Assembly (NCBI GenBank): GCA_020310875.1
Contig: CM035407.1
Span: 86,011,342 to 86,075,341 of the forward strand
Source of the DNA: Ceratopteris richardii
Taxonomy: Eukaryota; Streptophyta; Polypodiopsida; Polypodiales; Pteridaceae
DNA length: 64,000 bases
Direction: 5' to 3'
Positions 46,873-58,405 of the stretch are shown piece after piece. Made by a program: the position numbers and the translations under genes. Below the pieces are notes generated by a model that saw only the letters and a list, made by a program, of their open reading frames with translations, made no database searches and was not told where the DNA came from. Numbering within the stretch: position 1 is the first letter of the stretch; every line of letters begins with the position of its first letter.

Positions 46873-48470
46873 TGATACTTCATATCTTCATATTCTACCG
46901 GAGTGAAATGTGAAAGTACTTGCTTTAATTTCTTTTGGCTAACTCTACTTCTCAATTAAGTGATAGGATGTGATGGAACACCTTTTTTTTTTAATACAAG
47001 CATGTATCCAAAAAACAAGACAAACATAGAAAGTAGATTCTCCATCTAACTAGTACATCAAAAAATCTGAGTTTTTTGAAGTTGTCTGAAAATACTAAAT
47101 ATGAGATAACTTTTCCAAACATAAAACCTCAACCCAAGTCTTCAACATCTGCTACAAAAAAGCTTTTTTTTTAACCTCAATAGTTAGATAAAGAAGAAAT
47201 TTACTTCTCTGCAACTTGTCATATACCAAGTAGCTCTGAATTGACACTCCAAGAATTCTTTGAGGGAACACATAGTTGCCTACTCAAAATCTTCAACTTA
47301 TACATAACTCATACACATATGAGTCAAAACATATAAGCCACCTTTATTTCTCTCAATGCAATTTTTTGTCAAAACCTACTAAAACATGACCAAGTATCAT
47401 GCAAAACAAGAAACTGCTTCTTCTTTAGACTATCTTCACACAAGATGTTCTCGTAGACTTGTCTTTGGGTGTAGAGGATAAAATTAAGAAAAGTATATGG
47501 AAAATATAGGAGAAAAGGAAGTCTTACTTTCCCTTTGGAATTGTTGGACTTTCTTCTTTTGCATATTTCTTCCACCTGATGATAACATCTTCAAACTTCT
47601 CTTCCATACCTTTTGTTATCTTCATCTTGAAGTAGCAAGCACTCTTAACTTCTTCAAATGAAATTTTCTCTTCCTCTAGTGCTAAGAGTAAGAGACAAGA
47701 TAGACATGGTATACAAATGGAAGTGAACATAGAATCATGTTTTTATCATCTCCTCATATCCTTGAATCAAAATTCTGCTTCAAATGATTGATATGACTAA
47801 ATTCACCAACTTTTTGTCTGAATGATGAATTACCTTTCTAGAGTTACCTCTCTAGATACAAAATGTGAGCAAAAAACTTCGAACCAACTAGATTGGCAAA
47901 AAACAAAACTGATGCTCTCCATATTTGTCTTCTTAGATGGACTTTCTTGCCATAAAAGAGATCTCTCAAAACTCTCTAGAAAACCTCTAGATACTTGTTT
48001 TTATGTAGCTAATGTTTTAACTTTCAAAAAATGAAAGTGTATAAAAGCACTCCTTGAATCCTTCAAATCTCTTCATAACTACTCTTCTAAGATATGACCT
48101 GCAAATGATAATCTGATAGTAGAAACTGATACCTGTGATTTGATGTTGATCTGGTTCCTTCGTCTTCTCCAAACCATTGTTTTTCCTTGAATTTGAAGTA
48201 GCCTTCTCTTCATCAAGTCTTGGTCTTCAAACAATACTTATGTAAAGTATATTCATACTCTTCCAAAAGTATTTGGCTGCTAACAGATCATCAACTCCAT
48301 ACTTCCACACTGATAAACAAACATGTGACTGAATTGTCTAATTCTCAAATCTCTACTCATCTAGATTAAGTGTGTATGTCAAATGTCAAAGTTAGAAGAT
48401 GCTCTTAAATCATATGTTGTAAACCTGGAAGTCTGGAAACCTGTGAACCTGGATATCTGAGATCCTGGAT

Positions 48471-48482
48471 GCTCTGATACCA
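48471..48482 (-). other. lone tRNA-iMet primer site (decayed element?)
   Basis: Minus strand TGGTATCAGAGC, a perfect 12/12 match to the copia primer site, with no LTR ending directly before it that I can recognise. It probably marks a badly decayed minus-strand element that F later entered. Confidence 0.5.
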
Positions 48483-49016
48483 AAACCCTAAAGCTATGAT
48501 CCCAAATGTTGGAAATTAAGTAGGCCCAAAACTGATATCGCAGGTCCAAATTCCATAGGTCCAGGATCTACAACATAAATTTCAGCAATCTTCCAATATT
48601 GACAAGACATGAACATACCACACTTTAATCATACAAATGATGAGACAAATATAGAGAAATATTAGACAACATGTGTAAAGTGTTACGTAAGTCACTGCTT
48701 ACTCACACTATCATATATACAAATGTCAATTTACAATGTGGGAGCAAAACTCTCAACCACTCTATGTGAACAGAAATAGATGGATGAGTGAATATACAAA
48801 TGTAACAAGCATATTCAGATGTATGCACAAAAATCTAAATATACATGAGATGTGTGACCTAATAGGTTGTAGAAGAGTGAATATGAGTAACAGAAAGAGG
48901 AAGGATCAGTCTAAAACTAATAATCAGCAAATGCTCATATGAACTTAGGCTATGGAAGACCCTAAATTAGATATGTGTGTGAAAAGATCACATACTTACA
49001 AAAGTAGCAAAGAAGG

Positions 49017-49427
49017 CTAATAAGTTTGCTGCCAGAAATCCTCAAACTCATATGAACATACCTTCTCAAACACCTCATCAAAGCATACATGTACTGATTC
49101 TCTTTTACCTATGCCAAATAGGACTCCTCCTGATATGGATGTCGCTGCCTGCATAAACTCCAAGTAGTACCTGTGTGCATAAAGAGAATATGTACTTGAA
49201 TTCTTTACATAAGATGTAAATCTTATGTTAACCACCATCCAATGTCTTTGAAGTAACCCGAAATCTTCATGTAGAGGACAATCTTCAAATACATTATGTA
49301 GATGGCTGATCCACACCACCAAGCTGCTAATGGGCAAGTCCTCTCCATAAGCAAGAGTGTGAGCACACTCTTCTCCTCCAAGAAGAACTCCATAGCCGCT
49401 CCTCAACATGCTCCAAGATAGCAGCAT
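49017..49427 (-). other. unrecognised open frame, 136 codons
   Basis: The longest open frame outside the elements. The predicted protein has no motif I know (contains HNVFEDCPLHEDFG and FDEVFEKVCSYEFEDFW). It could be chance, or a relic inside the decayed element suggested by the nearby primer site. No supporting promoter or homologous copy is seen in the window. Confidence 0.2.
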
Positions 49428-49624
49428 GGATACCCCATGTGTGCTAGAGCACCACCTCTATTGAGGGACCAAAGCTGGCATTGCCAATTGGTGTAGGATG
49501 TCTAGCAAAATGACCCAAGACTCTCTTATATAGTTTTTAAAGCTCCATGCAAAAAACTCACAAAAAAGCGCTTTATTTTAATCACATCGCTTTTCAAATT
49601 GCTTTTGCTTTATTTTAAGTGAGT

Positions 49625-52600
49625 TTGCAACCCACTTCAAATAGAGGAAGAGGTGCAAGCTTTGATGGAAGAGGACAACCCACTTCAAATGGATGTTTTG
49701 TATGCGGTAAGCCCGATCATTTTGCAAATGAATGCTATCATAGAGCTCAAAGACAAGGGAATCAAAACAACAACAACAAAAATTATAGAGGGCAAGGTAA
49801 TTATGCAAACACATCATCCAGCCAAGGGAATGATTATTTACTTGCCATGAGGTATGGTGAAGATACAACTCAAGCTAGTGAAGATCTATGGTATGTAGAC
49901 AGTGGATGTAGCAATCATATGCCATGTTGAAAGGATCTTTTTAGTAATTTGCAGGTCCCAAAGCATCAAGGGCATGTGGAAACAAGTGATAACTCAGATC
50001 ATACCATTCAACATGTGGGAGATATCTGTTTGGAAGGAAATCAAAGAGCAAAGTGCTTATCAGAGGTATTACATGTCCCTACTATTACCAAAAACTTGAT
50101 TTCGGTAGGCCAAATGGTAGAAAAAGGCTATCAAGTTAGGTTCAATGAAAGAGGATGTTTTGTTGAGGATCCAAGGGTAGGTTTCAAGTTCATAACAAAA
50201 GGAAAGAAGCAAGGGAGAATGTTCACAATGGACATAAATCAGCCACACCATTCAATGTATGTCACATATGGAGACAAGAGGATAGCATATTTGGATCTAT
50301 GGCATAAAAGAATAGGTCACATCAACCTACAAAAGCTCAAAGACATGCAAAGGAGGAGCTTGGTAAGAGGCCTACCAGATTTTACATCTAAAATGTTTCA
50401 TGAAATTTGTGTAGCTTGCCAACAAGGAAAACAATCAAGGCTGCCCTTCAAGAAGAGTACCTATGTAAGTGCAAATGTTTTAGACTCATTCACACGGGCT
50501 TCACTTGCTGGAAATATGTATTTTTTAACCTTCATTGATGACTTTTCAAGAAAAGTATGGTTGTATTGCATTAGAAACAAATCAGATGTGTTCCACTACT
50601 TCAAGAAATTCAAAGCACAGGTGGAGAAGGAATCTCGCAAGTTTATATCAAAACTTTGAGATCCGATGGAGGGGGAGAGTACTTCTCCCATGAATTTTCT
50701 GAATTTTTGCAGGTCAATGGCATCAAAAGATAATTTACATGCAGGTATACCCCTCAACAAAATGGGGTAGCAGAGAGAAAGAACAGACACATGGCAGAGG
50801 TAGCAAGGTATGCTCCACGAAATGAATATGCCACATTGTTATTGGGGAGAGACTACATATAAAACCACATACATCATGAATAGATGTCCTACATCAGGTA
50901 TACATCATCTAACCCCTGAGGAAGCATGGAGTGGAAGAAAACCTTGCATTTCACATCTTAGAATCTTTGATTGTATATGCTATGTACATGTACCTCAAGA
51001 GTTGAGGTCAAAGTTAGATGCCAAATCTGAAAGGTGTATTTTTTTGGGATATTCTATGGAAGAAAAGGGGTATAAATGCTATAATCCCATCACCAAGGAG
51101 CTGAAGGTAAGTAGGGATGTTGTCTTTGATGAGTTGAAGCCTTGGTATGCATGCACAAGTCCATTGCAGGTTGAAGACATAGGTGAGACAAATTTGAAGA
51201 ATGATGATAGAGTTCAAGAAAGCATGGATTTAAGGGGTCCAAGTAACTCATGCAACACAAGTACACCCTCACCATGGATTGGAAGGCTTAGGGAAAGAGA
51301 GACCACCTCTGAAGAAAGCAAAGTCAAAGGCAAAGAGAAGATTTCAATTGAAGAAGGAAGCTATGTGGATGAGAGCATGTTGGAAGATGAAGAGATAGAA
51401 GAAATTCAAACTCCAGGAGTGGCAAAACAAAGAAAGAAGATGGCAACCACACCTAAAGGAAGTGAAAAAAGGTCTTCAAGAGTAAGATATCTAGTACAAA
51501 GGTTAACATATGATAATTTCATTGCAAAGCATTATGCATACATGACTCAGGTAATCAAGGACAAAGAACCAACTAGTTATGAAGAAGCTAAGGATTGCAA
51601 GGAATGGCAAGATGCAATGAAGGAAGAGCTCAAAGCACTTGATGAGAACCATACTTGGATCTTGGTACCAGCTCAAGAAGGCATGAAGGTGATAGGTAAT
51701 AAGTGGGTTTACAAAATTAAAAGAAATTCAGATGGTTCCATTGCTAGGTACAAAGCAAGGTGGTGGCGAAAGGCTTCTCCCAAAGCCACGGGATAGATTA
51801 TGATGAAATTTTCAGCCCCATAGCCAAGATGCCAACAATTAGGACTTTGATTGCAGAAGTAGTCTACATTAGCCAACCTCAAGGATTTGCTAGTATGAAG
51901 TACCCAAATCATGTTTGCAAGCTAAGGAAAGCATTATATGGACTAAAGCAAGCCCCAAGGGCCTAGAATAAGAGGTTAGTGGATTATTTATCAAGTTGTG
52001 GATACAAAGAAAGTGTTGCAGATCCATCACTTTACATGAAGAAGCAAGGAGACAAGACAGTATACATATGCATCTATGTGGATGATTTGATCATCACAAG
52101 AAGTGATATTGCAGGTATTAAAGATGTCAAATCAAAGCTAGGAAAGGAGTTCAAGATATCTGATCTTGGAACACTAAAATACTTCTTGGGAATAGAGGTA
52201 ATCTATGCACACAATGGCATCTTCTTGATTCAAAGAAAATACTTGTTGGATGTGCTATACAGGTTTGGTATGAGTGGTTGTAATCCACTTTCTCAGCCCA
52301 TGGAGCCCAATACAAAGTTGGTTGCAGGTTAAGGAGAGTCTATACAGGATATTACACTATATAGAAGCATAATGGGTTCATTAATTTATGCTACATTCAC
52401 TAGACCTGATCTTGCATATGTAGTAGGTGTTCTCTCTCAATTTTTGCATGCACCTGCTCATGATCATTTTATGGCGGCAAGAAAGGTGCTTCGATACATC
52501 AAGCACGCCATCAACCAAGGTCTATTTTACTCATATGATGCTCATCTAAGTGTCAAAGGATATAGTGATGCTGATTGGGCAGGTAGCAAGGATGATCGAG

Positions 52601-53053
52601 GGAGTACATCGGGTTATGTTTTCATGATAGGTACAAAAGTGATCTCTTGGAGCTCTAAGAAGCAACCCACTATTGCTCTTTCATCCATAGAGGCTGAGTA
52701 CACAGGTTTAGCATTGGATACATGTGAGCTATTATGGCTTAAGAAGCTACTTAAGGACTTGGAAGTGGAAGTGGAGGAGTTTCCTCTTTATGGAGACAAC
52801 ATTTCAAGCATCTACCTAGCTAACAATCCCATGTTTCATGCAAGGAGCAAGCACATAGAGGTTCATTACCACTTCATTAGAGAAAAGGTGATGGCAAAGG
52901 AGCTAGATATAAGATATGTGAACACTAAAGCAGGTTGCAGACATGATGACAAAGTTTCTTGAAGGTACAAAGCTTGGAGGATTCAAGGAAGCAATCAACA
53001 TAAGAGACATAGGCTGAAGCAATGAAGGAAAAAGACTTGAGCTTGAGGGGGAG
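49625..53053 (+). pseudogene. D gag-pol remnant and polypurine tract
   Basis: Zinc knuckle CFVCGKPDHFANEC (49694-49735), protease WYVDSGCSNHM (about 49889-49921), pre-integrase LWHKRIGHI (about 50299-50325), integrase core (TFIDDFSRKVW; PQQNGVAERKN near 50755), RT with YVDDLIITRS (52075-52104), RNase H with YSDADWAGSKDDRGSTSGY (about 52561) and HARSKHIEVHYHFIRE (about 52838). The polypurine tract ends at 53053. A fossil with several breaks. Confidence 0.88.
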
Positions 53054-53865
53054 TGTTGAAAGTTTTTCAAGCTCAAGAGTGTGGAAACATGCCCCAAATT
53101 GAACCTTCCACATCATCCACAATCAAAGGAGGCTGATTTCCACGAGTTGGAGGCATCAAATTGTGCCCATTATGGAAAGAAGTTGATTAGAGAAGATTTA
53201 TCTCACCTCTTGACGTGATTGGACCTCACTTTTGACATGTATATGCTTTTGATTGGTTAAAGAGGTTAGTATGTGGTCTTTAAAACCTCTAATGAGTTGT
53301 ATTATGATTTAGAGTCGTGGAAATACATGCCCAATCTGCCCCCTTGCTTAAGCACACCCCCTACTAGCTATTATCTGTATATTTTGCAGAAATTTCACTT
53401 TTACACTATCTATCTATCTAGATGATTTTGGCAGACCCCCCGGTCTTGTAATGGTTGTTTCTCCTTCATCCGAAATCTATTTTCAATGATTTTTGTCTTG
53501 TTGGAAAGCTTATAAGTTCTATTTTCAATGATATAAGTCTTGGGTTTAGTGCCTGCACATGTGCAAAGAAATGTCCATAACAATGCCCAGAACAATGTCT
53601 GTCTATTTAGCTCATACTCAGTGAAGAGATCAAGTTATCTGTTTTGTTGTAGCTGGTTGAGGCATCATCCAGTATCCAAATGGAGTTGTTTTACTCTCAT
53701 GTGAAAGCTCTTAAAGTGTAGTTTAAGCTTGCAAATTTTCATTTTCAGTCTCTGCAAATATTGAGAGAAACTTAGAAAATATAGAGCCTATGTCTAAAAA
53801 ATTTCAAGATCCTAGGAGGGTTCATTTGCTTTTGTTGTGCACATAGGAGTGTTTATCCTCCAACA
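53054..53865 (+). repeat. D 3' LTR
   Basis: 812 bp, TGTTGAAAG...CCTCCAACA. It contains a (TCTA)n stretch near 53407-53421 and a 26-27 bp block at 53484-53510 (core CTTGTTGGAAAGC) shared with the C LTR. Confidence 0.85.
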
Positions 53866-53878
53866 ACACCTACTATAG

Positions 53879-53916
53879 AGTGTGTTCACACACATCACTA
53901 CCTAAATATACCAACA
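53879..53916 (-). repeat. inverted 38 bp tip of an A LTR
   Basis: The minus strand reads as the first 38 bp of the A LTR (TGTTGGTATATTTAGG..., one mismatch to A3). It points away from the plus-strand A4 sequence that directly follows, so the junction is rearranged. Confidence 0.85.
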
Positions 53917-55979
53917 GATGGTATCAACTACCCGTTGTGGGCTTATATGATGCGACATGTATTGGTTGCAAAAGGATTGTGGAACATTGTGCAAGGTGTT
54001 GAAAAATGTCCTATCACACCTGCAACTGTTACAACTGCAGGTACTGAAGCTCATGTAGAAGGTGTCGAAGATGATGATATTCTACATATTCCTGTTTGTG
54101 TTGCGGTTTCTGCTACACCTACTGCAGAGCAAATTTGTTGGGATGGCAGAGATGCCCAAGCACACGCATTGATAGCTTTGTCTATCAAAGGTGCCATTAT
54201 TCCTCACACTCTTGCACAATAGCTAAGGATGCTTGGGATACACTTACCACATTGTACCAAGCTAGGAATGAGGCTCGTGTTGCTTACCTCTGAAAATAGT
54301 TGGAGAGTGAGCACATGAATGAAGGTGATTCTATGGACAATTTTCTAACAAAGATCAAAGACTTGGAGCAGTTGATTTTTGTTGATGAGGTTATACTAGA
54401 TAGCCCACTTTTGCAGACCGTTCTGAATGGTCTTCCTGATTCATATCAAAGTTTTGCTTCTACTCTTTCGTTGATGATGAAAGGCAATCCAAATGCCTCG
54501 TCGTTTGAGGAGTTAGTCTCTGTTCTGTTGCAAGAAGATCAGTCTAGGCAGAACAGGTCCATTATGCGTGTTGCAAATCAAACTTTCCTGGCTAGTCAGA
54601 AGGGCAAAGGAAAATAGAGCTCTTCAACCAGTAAGTATAAATCTGCTAATTCTGCACAATCAAAGAGGGAAGACAAAGATGAAAAGAAATAAAAAAAGCA
54701 GAAATTGTTTTGCAAGTACAAAGGGAAATGATCATATCATAAAGAACTATCCAAAACTGGCTGCTAAAGAGGCAAAGAAGAAAGAGGTTGGAATGGTTGT
54801 TGCAAAGGCCTCTACACCAAAACAGAGTCTGCTAATCTTATGCAAGAAGAAGAATGGGTGTTTACTATTGTTTGCGGTTTTGACCCATCTTCTCATGAGC
54901 AGTGCATGTCTGCTGTAGACTCAGATGTTTGGTACTTTGACAGTGGGGCGACCAAACATATTTTTTCACAGCGTAGTTTCTTCTCTTCACTCGAGCCTGC
55001 CCCTACAAGGCATACTGTTACATGCGCCAACAACTCTTCTTATCTTGTTATGGGAGTTGGTAGGATCATTTTGACTACTGCTGATGGTAGTTATTTCACT
55101 TTGTCAAATGCTTTGTTTGTTCCAGGGATCAAGAAAAATATGTTATCAGTTTTTGCATTAGCCAAGATTGGCTTGGTTGTGAAATTTGTTGATGACAGAT
55201 GTAGAGTTCATGATCTGTCAAATGGCAACGTGAGTATTGCTTTTGGCATTTTATTTCGTGGGTTGTATAAGCCCATAGACTATGAAAGATTTGTAAATGA
55301 TTTGGCATGTGCAATACATGATTCTCAGGCTATCTAAGATGCAAAGCTTTGGCATGCATGCTTTGGTCATCTGACTTTTTCTAGTTTGCTACGCCTGCAG
55401 AAATCTGAAATGGTGTCCTCTTTGCCCAAACTTGAGGCACCTGGAAAACATGTTTGTGAAGGCTGTATTTTGGGCAAAATGCAGCATTCCTCCTTTCCAA
55501 AAGATGGTTCAGTTCGAGCTACTCAAAATTTGAAGCTTGTACATAGTGATGTCTGTGGTCCTATGCAGACACCTTGTTTTGGAAATTATCTTTACATCGT
55601 GACTTTCATCGATGATTTTTCCAGGCATGCATGGGTATATCCATTGAAGGCGAAGTCCAAAGTGTTCATGTGCTTCAAATAGTTTTTGGTTTTGGTTGAA
55701 AATCTGTTAGCATGTAAAATGGGCACCCTCCGTTTTGATCGAGGGGGGGAATATACGTCTTCTGATTTTAATGCATTTTTGGCTGAACATGGAATGAAAC
55801 ACCAGTGTACAATGTCGTATACACCTCAACAAAATGGAGTTGCTAAACAAAAGAACAGGTCATTCATGGATATGGTGAGCTGTATGGTCAAGAGTCAGGC
55901 TTTACCACATAGTTTTTGGCTTGAGGCTGTCATGTGTGCAGCATATGTACTTAAGAGGTGTCCCACCAAATCACTGCAA
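53917..55979 (+). mobile_element. A4: fragment of an A element (gag to integrase)
   Basis: Begins inside gag (DGTNYPLWAYMM region), passes zinc knuckle, protease (WYFDSGATKHI near 54930), pre-integrase and integrase core (HSDVCGP near 55545, PQQNGVAKQKN near 55825), and stops in integrase exactly where the B2 LTR starts. No LTR in the correct orientation. A fossil with many breaks. Confidence 0.9.
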
Positions 55980-56276
55980 TGTTACCGTTAGTATCCATAT
56001 GAAAGGCCAAATGGCCACCAAAGACTTCCTTGTATATGTTCTTTAATAAAACATATAGTGGCCTGGTCAGTCATAGACTATAAGTTTGATCGTATTTGTG
56101 AGACCTAAGAAGTCTATCTTCATGCTCCCTGTCTACTATGTTTTCTACGTGTTTTGCAGTTCCTGTGTGGAGCATAGTGTGCATCCTCAGGAGCTCGGTT
56201 TTCTACTCCGAGGATATCTTCGTGGAGCTCTTGAGAAGGAGAGCGCACTGTGGTGCATCGCCGTCGAACCACTTCA
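55980..56276 (+). repeat. B2 5' LTR
   Basis: 297 bp, TGTTACCGTTAG...CCACTTCA, matching both B1 LTRs. Confidence 0.92.
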
Positions 56277-56277
56277 C

Positions 56278-56289
56278 TAGTATCAAAGC
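56278..56289 (+). other. B2 primer-binding site
   Basis: TAGTATCAAAGC, 10 of 12 bases matching the tRNA-iMet site, at the same distance from the LTR as in B1. Confidence 0.78.
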
Positions 56290-56366
56290 ATTTCGAGGCA
56301 AAAGCTTTGTTCCTTTTGTGCGAGCGAAGCGAGCACCCCCCCCAAGGCTTACGACTAAGGTGAGGA

Positions 56367-56384
56367 CCAAGGCATAGACCTTGG
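56367..56384. repeat. CCAAGG/CCTTGG hairpin in B2 leader
   Basis: CCAAGGCATAGACCTTGG, the same 6 bp stem as B1 19657-19674. Confidence 0.65.
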
Positions 56385-56472
56385 CATACCTTGTCATCTG
56401 AGTCATCAAAGTCACCATTGGCGCCATTGGCAGCACGCGAGAGAGAACCTCAATGATCAAGGAATATAGAGG

Positions 56473-56534
56473 TTCTCGGTACTTCCCGGGAGGTCACCCA
56501 TCCCAGTACTGTTCCCCCTTGAGCTCGCTTAATC
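56473..56534 (-). ncRNA. 5S rRNA-derived segment (antisense to B2)
   Basis: Minus strand GATTAAGCGAGCT followed by AGTACTGGGATGGGTGACC and CTCCCGGGAAGT, close to plant 5S boxes A to C and the following bases. Position and orientation relative to the element match B1. In places it is nearer to real 5S than the B1 copy. Confidence 0.8.
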
Positions 56535-56552
56535 GTGGCAATCTCTTGCCAC
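56535..56552. repeat. perfect hairpin in B2 leader
   Basis: GTGGCAATCTCTTGCCAC, 7 bp stem, the counterpart of B1 19490-19507. Confidence 0.8.
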
Positions 56553-56784
56553 TAAGCTACAATCTTGTGGTGTCTGAAGAAGTGGAAAGACTAAGGTTGA
56601 CATTACCTTGAACATGTTGTGGTCCCTCAAAGCTTCATTCTTTGCTTTCAAAGCCTATTTTTGAAGCATTTTTGGGTGTCTTTTGGAGCCATTTTGGAGT
56701 ACTTTCACACATAGTTCTCTTCACACAGATCCAGGAACATCAAGAAGAGTGTTCTTTGTACTTCTCCGACAATCAGATAGTGCT

Positions 56785-57584
56785 TCTCCAAAATATAAAG
56801 CATGACTTGTTGCAAAGGGTTTTAAGCAACAACATGGTGTTGATTTCGAGGAAATCTTCTCTCCAATGGTCAAGATGACTACCCTGCACATGTTGCTTGG
56901 ATTCGTTGCAATGGAGGACATAGAGCTAGTCCAAATGGATGTGAAAACTTCTTTCTTGCATGGAGATATTACAGATGAGATCTATATGGAACAACCATAG
57001 GGTTATGTAGTTCCTGGCAAGGAAAGTCTAGTTTGTAAGCTTAAGAAGAGCTTGTATGGAGTTAAACAGTCGCTTAGACAATGGTACCAAAAGTTTGATG
57101 CTTTTATGAAATCTCAAGGCTATTCTCAAAGCAATGAGGATCATTGTCTCTACACAAAGAGATGCTCAGATGGTAGCTTGATATGCTTGATACTTTATGT
57201 CGATGATATGTTGATTGCTAGGAAGTCCTCTTATGATTTGTCAGTTCTCAAAAAGAAATTGAGTCAGACATTTGATATGAAGGATTTGGGGGATGTCAAA
57301 CATATTCTTGGCATGCACATTACTCATGATAGGAGTAAAAGATGCATGTACTTGTCTCAAAGTGAGTACATATCCAAAGTACTTCACCGGTTCAATATGC
57401 AAAGTGGAAAGGCATTGAGTACACCTTTACCCACATATGTGATCGAGCAAGGATGATTGCCCCAAATCAGATGAGGAAAAGGAATTCATGACCAAAATCC
57501 CCTATCAGTCTGCTGTTCGTAGTCTCATATATGCTATGGTATCTACGAGACCAAACATTGCATTTGCAGTGGGAGTTGTGAGCA
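56785..57584 (+). pseudogene. B2 RT remnant
   Basis: RT-family sequence with VQMDVKTSFLHGDI (about 56930-56970), LCLILYVDDMLIA (about 57180-57220) and MKDLGDVKHILGMHI (about 57278-57322), equivalent to B1 3958-4780. A fossil with a few breaks; the start of RT and everything upstream in pol is missing. Confidence 0.88.
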
Positions 57585-57589
57585 GATAT
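57585..57589. repeat. target-site duplication of E, left (GATAT)
   Basis: GATAT here and at 60241-60245. Confidence 0.9.
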
Positions 57590-57777
57590 TGTTGGGGATG
57601 TAAGGGTCATGTGACCTTACCCCCATATTCATATATATACATCATATATAGAGCATTGCCTCAAGAGAGATCATTATGTGGGTTTCGAGGCTCCCACGCA
57701 TATCCACACGTCTTTCCTCTCTTCTCTCTCCTTCATCTCCTCCTTCCTCCTCTTCTTCTACACACCAAAGCCCTTCA
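57590..57777 (+). repeat. E 5' LTR
   Basis: 188 bp, TGTTGGGGATG...CCCTTCA. It opens with an inverted repeat GTAAGGGTCATGTGACCTTAC (one bulge) and has TATA-like ATATATATAC near 57631. Confidence 0.9.
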
Positions 57778-57778
57778 T

Positions 57779-57790
57779 TGGTATCAGAGC
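57779..57790 (+). other. E primer-binding site (tRNA-iMet)
   Basis: TGGTATCAGAGC, 1 bp after the LTR. Confidence 0.94.
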
Positions 57791-57867
57791 ATGTTGAAGG
57801 CTGGTGTGCAAGAAGCTTCAATGGAAGTTTAGGTCAAAAGGGGTAGAAGTGCAAGTCGGCATCTCTT

Positions 57868-58405
57868 GACAGCAGTTAGTATTTTGGCCGTAACTTGAAT
57901 TAAGAAGCTCTGATCGATGCGTTTTAAAGTTTTGTTCGTAGCTAACATAGAGAGCTACAACTTCACAGAAGGGCGTAGAACCTGGTTTGGAGTTTTCGAC
58001 TGCCGAAAATTCAAAAAACGCAAAATATTGTAGAAGGCGAATCTACATTGAGTAGGACAACAGGTCGGTTTTTGAGTCATAACTTGAGTTCTACAGCTCG
58101 AAATGTGATGATTCAACTTGCTGTGCGTATCTTGAAAATATAGATAAAACTTTGTAGAAGAACTTAGATTCAGATTCTGAGTTTTAGGTTGCCGAAATTG
58201 CAGAATACAGAGCAGTATTGTTGCAAGTGAAAGTGAAATTGACAGCAGGTGCTTGTTTTGAGCATATCTTGGGCTATACACCTCCGATTGAGGTGTTCTT
58301 TATCTCGTTATGTAGCGAAGAGTTAGATCTTGAAGTTTGCTGAAGGCCAAAAGTTTAGATTCAGAGGCTATCACCTCTGAAACAGCAAAACACAGAGCAG
58401 CACAT
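57868..58405 (+). repeat. diverged ~185 bp triplication in E leader
   Basis: GACAGCAG-like unit starts at 57868, 58056 and 58241 (offsets 188 and 185). Units share TTTTGNNCNTAACTTG and a later GCAGAATACAGAGCAG-like segment. No coding. The rest of the leader (58406-59505) is AT-rich with nothing I can name. Confidence 0.65.

Larger units (their letters stand above)
46873..49624. other. gene-free spacer, possible very old element
   Basis: About 2.75 kb of AT-rich DNA without recognised coding. It contains a primer-site match on the minus strand (48471-48482), a few repeats of CCAGG-type 15-mers next to it (about 48425-48470), and an unrecognised open frame (49017-49427). Confidence 0.55.
49625..53865 (+). 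mobile_element. D: 5'-truncated Ty1/copia element, sister of C
   Basis: Starts abruptly inside gag, with no 5' LTR or primer site, and runs to a full 812 bp 3' LTR. Protein motifs, polypurine tract (TTGAGGGGGAG) and LTR start (TGTTGAA) all match C more than A or B. It has several breaks. With one LTR its age cannot be dated by LTR comparison. Confidence 0.88.

Noticed and set aside
49017-49427. Host gene exon of 136 codons
   Set aside because: No known motif, no neighbouring exons, and it lies next to a decayed-element primer site; kept only as a low-confidence open frame.
53891-53916. A complete A 5' LTR for A4
   Set aside because: Only 38 bp, in the wrong orientation, and without a primer site before the gag sequence.
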